Assembly (NCBI GenBank): GCA_025357355.1
Contig: JANXPK010000760.1
Location: 1-17,439 of the forward strand
Origin: Rhodobacterales bacterium
GTDB lineage: Bacteria; Pseudomonadota; Alphaproteobacteria; Rhodobacterales; Rhodobacteraceae
Reading direction: 5' to 3'
Length of the DNA: 17,439 bases
The notes under the pieces are model-generated. The model worked only from the letters and a program-made list of their open reading frames with translations, did not search any database and was not told the DNA's origin. Numbering within the stretch: the first letter of the stretch is position 1; each line of letters opens with the position of its first letter. Below, piece by piece: positions 6,983 to 14,400 of this stretch. Made by a program: the position numbers and the translations under genes.

Positions 6983-8553
6983 AGTTTGACCTGAGCTATT
7001 ACTTCGTAGTGCTGCTTCGACGGCTACCCATCATCATCATCGTCTTTCTGGCGGCGACCGCGATCTCGATCGTTGCGGCGTATCGGCTGTCGCCGGTCTA
7101 CGAAAGCTCGGCACGTCTGATGCTGGAGAACGCGTCGATCCCCGATAGTCTGGTGGCTCCGACTGTAGATACTGCCGCGCTTGAACAGTTGCAGATCGTG
7201 GAACAGCGACTGACGACGCGCGAGAACCTGCTAGATATCGCGAAAAAGTTGCAGGCGGTGCCAAAGGTCGCGACCACGGCCGACGACGACATTGTGTTGG
7301 CGATGCTTAATGCCACATCGATCGACCTGCAGGCCGGGCGCGATCAGGCCACGTTGATGTCGATAACCTTTGACGCCTCGTCGGGGGAAACGGCCGCCGC
7401 GGTGGTCAACGAATATGTCAAGCGCGTCCTGGAAGACAGTGCTGCGACCCGGACGAACCAAGCTCAGGACACGATGCAGTTCTTCCGGCAGGAAGTTGAC
7501 CGTCTGTCGACCGCACTTAGTCAGCAAAGCGCCAAGATCCTCAACTTTCAAAAGGACAACTCCGACGCCCTGCCCAATGCGCTCGATTTTCGGCTGACCC
7601 AGCAGGCCAACTTGCAAGAACGGCTGGCTGCGGTTGATCGCCAGACCGCCGACTTGAAGAGCCAGGTAGAGCGACTGAACACCGTGCGGCGCTCTCCTGG
7701 CCAGGCCGATCCTACGGATCCAGCCACAGCGCAAACACCAGAAGCCCAACAGTTGGCCCAGCTCAAGGTCGAGCTGGCGCAAGCTCTGGCCGTCTTTGCG
7801 CCGACCAATCCCAAAGTGCTGCTGCTCAAGACCCAAATTGCGGAATTCGAGGCACGCCTCAATGCGACCCAGAACGCGCCGGTGGCAGGACACGACGGCA
7901 CCAACACGACTGCGGCAGAGGACACAACGCCAAAACGGCCACTTTCGCCGCTTGACGTTCACCTCGCCGATCTACAAGCCCAACTGACCCAACTGGGCCT
8001 GCAGCATGATGAAGTCACCAAGCAGATGGACGCGTTGAAGGCATCGATCGAACGCAGTTCAAATGTGGCGGTGCTGCTGCAGGCACTTCAACGCGACTAC
8101 GACAATACACAAAGTCAGTACAACACCGCGATCGACCGCTTGTCGAAGGCCTCGACCGGGGAGCGCATCGAATCTTTGTCCAAGGGCCAGCGCATTGCGG
8201 TGCTGGATGCGGCCACGGTCCCCAGTGCCCCGGTGCGGCCGCGCCGGTTCAGAATAGCGGCAATGGGCTCGTTCGCCGGACTCGCCCTGGGCATAGGCCT
8301 GATATTCTTGCTGGAGCTGATGAACAGGTCGATCCGCCGACCTGTGGACCTTGAACGCGTGCTGAACATCACGCCAATCGGCACGATCCCTTACACGCGG
8401 ACCCCGGGCGAGGCGATGAAGCTGCGCTTCGTTATGGCTTTGTTGCTGCTTGCCGTCGTTACCGGGGTTCCCGCAGGGGTCTACGTCGTCGACCGATATT
8501 TCATGCCTATGGACATCATTCTGGCGAAGATAAACAGTAAGCTTGGGCTTTGA
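6979..8553 (+). CDS. Wzz/GumC-type polysaccharide chain-length determinant (co-polymerase)
   Basis: The protein has 524 residues. Transmembrane segment 1 is at about 12-36 (LPIIIIVFLAATAISIVAAY). It is followed by the Wzz signature region (YRLSPVYESSARLMLEN) and a long periplasmic domain with heptad-like coiled-coil stretches (about 160-235 and 330-410). A PVRPRR proline/arginine motif precedes transmembrane segment 2 at about 425-447, and a third hydrophobic segment is at 484-505. The overall plan is that of a large polysaccharide co-polymerase anchored in the inner membrane, setting EPS chain length and linking the polymerase to the export ring. No kinase domain is fused at the C-terminus. 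The separate autokinase gene downstream supplies it, so the pair works as a split BY-kinase system. It is translationally coupled to the ATPase upstream. The third membrane segment and the short tail ending SKLGL are beyond the minimal Wzz fold. Confidence 0.92.
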   Translation: MKFDLSYYFVVLLRRLPIIIIVFLAATAISIVAAYRLSPVYESSARLMLENASIPDSLVAPTVDTAALEQLQIVEQRLTTRENLLDIAKKLQAVPKVATTADDDIVLAMLNATSIDLQAGRDQATLMSITFDASSGETAAAVVNEYVKRVLEDSAATRTNQAQDTMQFFRQEVDRLSTALSQQSAKILNFQKDNSDALPNALDFRLTQQANLQERLAAVDRQTADLKSQVERLNTVRRSPGQADPTDPATAQTPEAQQLAQLKVELAQALAVFAPTNPKVLLLKTQIAEFEARLNATQNAPVAGHDGTNTTAAEDTTPKRPLSPLDVHLADLQAQLTQLGLQHDEVTKQMDALKASIERSSNVAVLLQALQRDYDNTQSQYNTAIDRLSKASTGERIESLSKGQRIAVLDAATVPSAPVRPRRFRIAAMGSFAGLALGIGLIFLLELMNRSIRRPVDLERVLNITPIGTIPYTRTPGEAMKLRFVMALLLLAVVTGVPAGVYVVDRYFMPMDIILAKINSKLGL

Positions 8554-8604
8554 GCCAAAAGTGATCGGGCTTGGGCCCCATTGAGCGGGAACGGGCAAAG
8601 CGAA

Positions 8605-9432
8605 ATGGAAAGACTGGAAGCTGCCATGACCAAGGCCCGTGCCGAACGCAAGCTTGCGCGTGAGGCTGGTGCCAAGACGCAGGTGACGACGTCGGCAGAG
8701 GGTCCGTTGTCACAAGTCGACCAGGAATGGCAGGCGCTGCCTGGCATCGAGATTCCACCGCGGCTGGCGCGGCGGAAACGGCTTAACGCCCTACTTGGCC
8801 CCGAATTTTCGACGCCGTATGATATCTTGCGTTCGCGGACCGTGCGACAGATGAAAGAGGCGGGCTGGACGCGGGTTGCGGTGACCTCGCCCAACACCAA
8901 ATGCGGCAAGAGCACGATCAGCATGAATCTGGCGTTAAGTCTGGCGCGTTATGGTCAGTTCCGGATCATTCTGATGGATTTCGACCTGCGTCGCCCGGCA
9001 TTGGCGAAGATATTGGATTACCGGGCGGCGCCGGACATCGAAGGTTTGCTGCATCCGGGGTCCCGACTTTCGGATTATGCCGTGCGCTATGGTCCCAATC
9101 TCGCGATTTGCGCGAACCGGGTCGCGGTGCGGCATTCGGCAGAACTGCTGCTAAGTCACGACACCGAGGCGTCGCTCGACCGGATCGAGGCTGAGTGGCA
9201 GCCCGACATCATGATATTCGACACACCGCCGATGCAGGGCAACGACGACAATCTGGGCTTCTTTGGGCGCATCGACTGCGCTCTGATCGTCGCGGCCGCC
9301 GGCTCGACCACGATCGAGCAGGTCGACCGCTGCGAGCGCGAGGTCGGCAAATTGACCAATGTGCTTGGCACGATACTCAACAAATGCCGCTTTCCCGACA
9401 CCAGTGCGGATTACGACGCCGCGTATTACTGA
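8605..9432 (+). CDS. CpsD/CapB-like tyrosine autokinase (BY-kinase)
   Basis: The protein has 275 residues. The opening MERLEAAMTKARAER resembles N-termini of EPS-locus autokinases. A typical YDILRSRTVRQM helix (72-83) follows. The P-loop is SPNTKCGKST (95-104), Walker A' is MDFDLRRPAL (124-133) and Walker B is IMIFDTPPM (202-210). The C-terminus SADYDAAYY provides the tyrosine cluster (Tyr270, 274, 275) that BY-kinases phosphorylate in trans. Its phosphorylation cycle, with the Wzz-like partner as membrane activator, controls EPS polymerisation. The P-loop is unusual: the first glycine of the common PGxGKS form is replaced by lysine (K99). The start is uncertain. A TTG at 8581 adds 8 codons, and an ATG at 8626, with GGAAG 5 nt upstream, would remove 7. 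I chose 8605 by family similarity. It is the last gene of the plus arm, 51 nt after the Wzz-like gene. Confidence 0.9.
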   Translation: MERLEAAMTKARAERKLAREAGAKTQVTTSAEGPLSQVDQEWQALPGIEIPPRLARRKRLNALLGPEFSTPYDILRSRTVRQMKEAGWTRVAVTSPNTKCGKSTISMNLALSLARYGQFRIILMDFDLRRPALAKILDYRAAPDIEGLLHPGSRLSDYAVRYGPNLAICANRVAVRHSAELLLSHDTEASLDRIEAEWQPDIMIFDTPPMQGNDDNLGFFGRIDCALIVAAAGSTTIEQVDRCEREVGKLTNVLGTILNKCRFPDTSADYDAAYY

Positions 9433-9511
9433 AAGCTTCCAAAGTAGAGCGCGCCGCGACGTAAGGCTCTCGTCGTGTAATAACAGGGCTTTGGTTGGGT
9501 TGTTGTGCTTT

Positions 9512-9528
9512 TGCGGGGCTTCCCCGCA
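9512..9528. terminator. Perfect GC-rich hairpin between convergent genes
   Basis: TGCGGGG-CTT-CCCCGCA is a perfect 7-bp stem with a 3-nt loop, 80 nt after the kinase stop and 64 nt beyond the stop of the convergent 65-residue gene. Its position suits a bidirectional terminator. No U-run follows on the plus strand; on the minus strand it is followed by AAAAGC. Intrinsic termination is therefore unproven. Confidence 0.45.
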
Positions 9529-9547
9529 GATCCAAATGACCGCGCCA

Positions 9548-9566
9548 CGTTGCCTTGGTGGCAACG
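9548..9566. repeat. Second perfect hairpin between convergent genes
   Basis: CGTTGCC-TTGGT-GGCAACG is a 7-bp perfect stem with a 5-nt loop, 26 nt past the stop of the minus-strand small gene. It has no U-run. It could protect the 3' end of that mRNA or act with the hairpin at 9512-9528. Confidence 0.4.
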
Positions 9567-9591
9567 GCAGCCTTCAGATTGCCTTGGCAGA

Positions 9592-9789
9592 TCAGGACGC
9601 TACGGCCGAGCGATTGCCGGGCGTTGGTTCCCGTTTGATAAGGGACACGGCAACTGCCAGGATCATTCCGAGCGCGCCGCCGCCGACATAGGCCAGGAAT
9701 GCCATGAGCAAACCAGCCCCTGCCGCCCAGATCGAAACCGCTGCAACAAACCCCAGTATCATGCCGATGATCACATAGCCTAGTGACAT
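9592..9789 (-). CDS. Small 65-residue membrane protein, unknown function
   Basis: The protein is MSLGYVIIG to SAVAS, with almost continuous hydrophobic sequence from residue 5 to 51. This is enough for two transmembrane helices joined by a glycine-rich turn (YVGGGALGM), then a short hydrophilic tail (KREPTPGNRSAVAS). Coding is strongly supported by a consensus AAGGAGG ribosome binding site 7 nt before the ATG. I recognise no family. It faces the kinase gene tail to tail and has its own promoter candidate (9846-9873) with a palindrome inside. Possible roles include a small envelope-stress or regulatory membrane protein, but nothing in the sequence decides this. Confidence 0.75.
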   Translation of the reverse strand: MSLGYVIIGMILGFVAAVSIWAAGAGLLMAFLAYVGGGALGMILAVAVSLIKREPTPGNRSAVAS

Positions 9790-9845
9790 ATGGAACCCTC
9801 CTTGGACTCATGCACTCGTCCAGCAACGCTGTTTGTCTTGCTTGG

Positions 9846-9873
9846 CACATAATCCTTTACGAAAGGATAACAA
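9846..9873 (-). promoter_or_regulatory. Candidate promoter with palindromic operator in the spacer, for the 65-residue gene
   Basis: On the minus strand TTGTTA (9873-9868) and TATGTG (9851-9846) are 16 nt apart, about 57 nt before the start codon. The spacer is almost exactly filled by a perfect inverted repeat, ATCCTTT-ACG-AAAGGAT (9852-9868). A dimeric regulator binding there would sit between -35 and -10, the layout of MerR-type or repressor-controlled promoters. The palindrome is certain; the promoter is a guess. Confidence 0.42.
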
Positions 9874-10540
9874 CCCATGATTGTGGCAAATCTTTGTCCG
9901 AATCCGCCCTGGCCGACTTAGCGCCGTCAAGATCCCCACGCCAGATCAGGCAAGATCACTGTCCAGATTGTTTCCTTTTTCGCTATTAATGATACGCCGC
10001 GAAGGGAACTTCAAGACAAGATTTTGACTGGATTGGAAGGTGGCTTGCTGCGGCACCTAACGCGGCTTTTCGGCAACATTTCCCACCCTGCGATCATCCA
10101 TCCGGAGCAGAACCGGGATGGCTCCAACCCACGCGGACTTAACGATTCTGTTCGCCACGTCAGCCTCCAAAATTGTCCGCCGATTTTCGACGTAGCGCTT
10201 TCGCAGGTAGGTCGGCAACATCAGTTTCAGTGCGGTGTTTGCGACAGGACAAAACTCGCCGACCAACGTCAGTTCGAGCGATGTCGGTTCGATTGTTTCC
10301 GCCACTGATCGAACGGACAAGATTGGATGACGGACGGCCGGATCAGGCGGGCGGCGAGGTGAAGCAGGCCGCAACGCGACCAAAACTGGAATGGTCTTTC
10401 AGTGCTTGATGCTTGCTGGCAAAACCGGATGCATGTTAGCCTTTGGTATTGCCGTCTGGCTTTATCGTCTGGCTTCACCGTATGGAGGCTGCAGAATTAC
10501 GCAGTGGCCGAACCCCGCCGGGCGCCGAAGTGGCCTTGCA
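9874..10540. other. Gene-poor stretch with no convincing CDS
   Basis: No reading frame here has a convincing start, ribosome binding site and recognisable protein. The best is a minus-strand TTG-started frame, 10383-10057 (108 codons, containing LKLMLPTYLRKRYVENRR), which looks somewhat protein-like but matches no family I know. A competing plus-strand frame, 10024-10308, is Cys/His/Gln-rich and less plausible. The stretch may hold a decayed gene or the promoter of the phosphopantetheinyl transferase. Confidence 0.45.
10057..10383 (-). CDS. Doubtful hypothetical protein, 108 codons
   Basis: This frame uses a TTG start (an internal ATG exists only much later, at about residue 54) and has no clear ribosome binding site. 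The translation includes RSVAETIEPTSLELTLVGEF and a basic stretch, YLRKRYVENRR. There is no signal peptide, membrane segment or known motif. It is listed only because it is the most protein-like frame in an otherwise empty stretch. It could equally be a remnant or chance. Confidence 0.2.
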   Translation of the reverse strand: MVALRPASPRRPPDPAVRHPILSVRSVAETIEPTSLELTLVGEFCPVANTALKLMLPTYLRKRYVENRRTILEADVANRIVKSAWVGAIPVLLRMDDRRVGNVAEKPR

Positions 10541-11224
10541 GTGCAAAGCCCGGAAATTTTACACCTTTTTGAGGCGCCTGTCGTGGCATGCCAAAGCATC
10601 GCGCTGGCGGAAAAGGAAGATATTGATCCAGTGGAATGGCGTTTTGTGGCCGCAGCGTCGACGCGGCGGCAGGCCGATTTTGCAAACGGGCGGGCTTGCG
10701 CCCATGCGGCCATCCAAATTCTGGGCGCCACGGATGCGCCGATTGGGATCGGGACGAGAGGCATGCCGTTGTGGCCGAAAGGCGTGGTCGGCAGCATCGC
10801 GCATTGTGACGGGTTTTGCGGCGCGGTCGTGATGCGCGCGCAGCCGAGGCAAAGTCTGGGATTCGACATCGAGTTGCGCGCAGGATTGAAAGAGACCTTC
10901 GTCGACGCCATCCTGACAAATACCGAACGTAAAGAGCTTGCCACTGTCGATCCGGACGGCCACATGGACCGGTTGGCGGTAGTCTTCAGCGCAAAGGAGG
11001 CGTTCTACAAGGCCCAATTCCCGGTGACAGGATTATTCCTAGATTTCAAAGACGTGTCGGTCACACCGGCGGCGGGGAAGTTCGGCGTGCGGCTTGAAAA
11101 GCCTGTGGCCGGGCTTGGAGAGGCCGGAGATTGCTTTGTGGGCCGCTACTTGGTCAAGGGACGTCATGTCTTGACTGGCCTAGCATTGTCAGGTGCAATG
11201 TTGATCCCGGAAACAGAGTTGTGA
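10541..11224 (+). CDS. 4'-phosphopantetheinyl transferase, Sfp/EntD type
   Basis: The protein has 227 residues from the GTG at 10541, a normal EntD length. Family landmarks in order: TRRQADFANGR (41-51), GMPLWPKGVVGSIAHC (74-89), the Mg-binding GFDIE (107-111; Asp109, Glu111) and the CoA/metal motif FSAKEAFYK (149-157; Glu153). The enzyme moves the phosphopantetheine arm of CoA onto the conserved serine of carrier domains. The obvious targets are the T domains of the NRPS that begins 270 nt downstream on the same strand. The frame is open without a stop back to ATGs at 10391, 10409 and 10433, but those extra residues are rich in Cys and Trp and do not match the family. None of the starts has a good ribosome binding site, so the start is uncertain. 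EntD-like transferases often accompany siderophore or peptide synthetases. Confidence 0.92.
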   Translation: MQSPEILHLFEAPVVACQSIALAEKEDIDPVEWRFVAAASTRRQADFANGRACAHAAIQILGATDAPIGIGTRGMPLWPKGVVGSIAHCDGFCGAVVMRAQPRQSLGFDIELRAGLKETFVDAILTNTERKELATVDPDGHMDRLAVVFSAKEAFYKAQFPVTGLFLDFKDVSVTPAAGKFGVRLEKPVAGLGEAGDCFVGRYLVKGRHVLTGLALSGAMLIPETEL

Positions 11225-11494
11225 CGAATTGCGTATCATCCATTTGGTAAACGATACACTATAGGTGGTCGCGTCAAGCTGTCACGATGATGGCGCCCTG
11301 ACAGGGGAAAGGGGGGCTTGGGAAAACAATTTGCGATCTGCTTTTCCGTTTGCTCTGCCGATGGGCCAAGCTATTATCGACGCCTGAAGCATTGACGCAA
11401 TTGAGATATACGTGGAGCATAGGACGGACCCGGCGTGGTCCAGCAAGAGCTGTGGCGGAACTGGTGCCGAAAAAGGGACATGGAAGCGAATTCG
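11225..11494 (+). other. Intergenic region before the NRPS gene
   Basis: The 270 nt contain no credible gene. They hold a short palindrome, CCCTG-A-CAGGG (11296-11306), and a spaced repeat, GTATC/GATAC (11233-11257). A TTGACG at 11392-11397 with GAGCAT 17 nt further (11415-11420) is a weak promoter candidate about 75 nt before the NRPS start. No trace of a condensation domain is encoded here, so the missing first C domain is not hidden upstream. Confidence 0.45.
11392..11420 (+). promoter_or_regulatory. Weak candidate promoter for the NRPS gene
   Basis: The -35 TTGACG is good; the -10 GAGCAT matches only half the consensus at the ideal 17-nt spacing. The position suits a leader of about 70 nt before the ATG at 11495. 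Confidence 0.25.
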
Positions 11495-14400
11495 ATGGCA
11501 AACGACCGAGGTCTGCCGACGAAAATTGACAAGTACAATTCGAAGGGAGGACGAGTTCACTCGTCCAGCCCGGACGTCTGTCTGCATGGGCGATTCGAGC
11601 AGCAGGTGCTAATAGCGCCGAATGCCGTGGCGCTGACTTGTCAGGGGGAAACCCTTACCTACGGCCAACTTAACGAACGCGCCAACCAGCTGGCACACTA
11701 TTTGTTGGAGCTAGGCGTCGCCAAGGGTGAACTGGTTGGCCTGCACACCGAGCGCGGCATTGCAACCGTCGTCGGGATACTGGCGATCCTCAAGGCCGGA
11801 GCGGCTTATCTGCCGCTCGACCCGGTCTATCCGGCAGAACGCATCCACTTCATGCTTGAAGATTCGCAGACTGCGGTCGTCGTGACGCAAGGGTCTTTGG
11901 CGGACGGGCTGAAAGACAGTGGTGTCCGGTTGGTGTTGGCGGACGCAGTGCCTGCGCAGCCCGGTCCTAATCCAGCATTGTCCGCCACAGGTGAGGATCT
12001 TGCCTATGTCATTTATACCTCCGGCTCCACTGGGAAACCGAAAGGGGCGCTGATCAGCCACCGAAATGTGACGCGTCTCTTTGAGGCGACCGAGCAGTGG
12101 TATCATTTCGATGCGACGGATGTCTGGACCCTGTTCCATTCCTATTCCTTTGATTTCTCTGTCTGGGAGATCTGGGGGGCTTTGCTTTACGGCGGCCGGG
12201 TCGTCATCGTACCCTATGAAGACAGCCGCTCGGCTGAGGCGTTTCGGGCCTTGCTGTTGCGTGAGCGCGTGACGGTGCTGAACCAGACGCCGTCGGCATT
12301 TCGCCAGCTGATCAAGGCGGACATGGCACATCCGCCAGCCAATTACGCCCTGCGCTATGTGATCTTCGGAGGCGAGGCCCTGGAATTCCAGAGCTTGCGT
12401 CCCTGGTTTGACCGCTACGGCGACTGCAAGCCGCAGTTGGTGAACATGTATGGCATCACCGAGACCACGGTGCATGTGACGTATCGGCCGGTCCGTGCCG
12501 TTGACCTTGAAACGGCCCACGGCAGTGTCATTGGCGAGCCGATACCGGATTTGCAGCTGCATATTCTGGACGACGACCGCCAGAAAGTGCCGGTTGGCGT
12601 GACGGGGGAGATGTATGTAGGCGGTGCCGGGGTCGCGAAGGGCTATCTCAACCGCCCAGAGCTGACCGCACAGCGCTTCTTGCCAGATCCATTTTCGGAC
12701 CAGCCCGGCGCATCCTTGTATCGGACAGGTGATCTGGCGCGGCGCTTGCCCAATGGCGACGTCGAATATCTTGGTCGCATCGACCATCAGGTCAAGATCC
12801 GGGGCTACCGCATCGAATTGGGTGAGATCGAGGCGGCCATCGCGTCCGATCCGACGGTTCGGGAAGTTGCGGTGATCGCGCGGGAAGATCAACCGGGGGA
12901 CTGGCGTCTGGTGGCCTATGTCGCGGCCGCAGGCCCGCAGGCCGATCTGGCGACGCGGCTGCGTGATCGTTTGCGCATCAGTTTGCCAGACTACATGGTG
13001 CCGTCCTATTTCATGCCTCTGGCCGCCTTGCCGCTGACCGAGAATGGCAAGGTTGACCGTCGGGCATTGCCGTCGCCGAACCGTGACCTGGTGAATGCCG
13101 ACTATGTGGCCCCAACCACGGCAAAAGAAGAGCGCGTGGCGCGGATTTGGGGCGAGGTGCTGGGCCTCAAGCGGGTGGGCATCCACGACGACTTCTTTGC
13201 TCTCGGTGGGCACTCCCTTCTGGTCATCGACGTCATACAGCGCTTGCAGGCTGATGGTCTGCGGGCTGATGCCAGCCAGATATTCCTGTCACCCACGGTC
13301 GCGGCCCTTGCCGAAGCGGCAACCGAGGACTGGCAGGAGCTGGAGGTGCCCCCGAACCTGATCCCGGAGGGTTGCCAATCCATCACACCCGCGATGCTGC
13401 CGCTGGTGTCGTTGCAACCCGCAGAGATCGCCCGCATCGCTGAGGCAGTTCCGGGCGGAATGGCCAACATCCAGGACATTTATCCGTTGGCGCCGATGCA
13501 GGAAGGGATGCTGTTCCACCATCGGCTTGGCGGCCAAGGTGATCCTTATGTCGTCGAGACCTTGTTCGGGGCTGCCACGCGCGACGGTCTGGCGCGCTAT
13601 ATCGCGGCCCTCCAAACTGTCGTCGACCGTCACGAAGTCTTGCGCACGGCGTTTCTTTGGGAGGGATTGGCCGAACCGGTGCAAGTTGTCTGTCGCAAAG
13701 CTGTTCTGGAGGTCGAGGAACTGGATATAGATCCGGCTGGCGGTGAGGTTGCGGATCAACTGCTGTCCCGGTTCAGCCCAGAGAATTTCCGCATCGATGT
13801 TCGCCAGGCCCCAATCATCAAGGTATTCATCGCCGAAGATCGCAAGAACGCGCGCTGGCTGATGCTGCGAGCCCACCATCATCTGATGGAGGATCACACA
13901 ACCGATGAATTGATGAGCGAAGAGATCATCGCCATCCTTTCGGGCCATGCCGACAGCTTGCCTGCGTCGCCGCCCTTCCGCAATTTCGTCGTTCATGCCA
14001 GGGAAGTTGCCCGGACCGACAAAGCGCGCCGCTTTTTTCAGGGCATGCTCGCGGACGTGGACGAACCCACAGCGCCTTTTGGCTTGACCGACGCCGTTGG
14101 TGGGCACATGCAGATCGTGGATGCGCAACGCACGGTCGACCCTGTTCTGGCCGAGCGGCTGCGCAGTGTCGCGAATTTGTATCGGGTCAGCGTCGCCAAT
14201 CTGTTTCATCTGGCCTGGGCCAAGGTGGTTTCGCAGTGTTCCGGCCGCGACGACGTGGCGTTCGGTACGGTGCTCTTTGGCCGGATGCAGGCCGGACAGA
14301 ACGCAGATCGCGTCTTTGGGCCGTTTATCAACACCTTGCCATTGCGGCTGAAGCTCGGCGGGCTCAGCGTTGTGGAAGGGGTGCGGCTGGCACAGTCGCG

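Noticed and set aside
9505..9783. 92-codon plus-strand frame antisense to the small membrane protein
   Set aside because: It has no ribosome binding site and a low-plausibility composition, whereas the opposite strand has a consensus ribosome binding site and a clean membrane protein.
11282..11587. 101-codon minus-strand frame before the NRPS
   Set aside because: It has no ribosome binding site or motif, and it overlaps the NRPS start and its probable promoter.
11711..13213. 500-codon minus-strand open frame
   Set aside because: It is antisense to the first adenylation domain, where every core motif is intact on the plus strand. The translation is His/Arg/Gln-rich and matches nothing.
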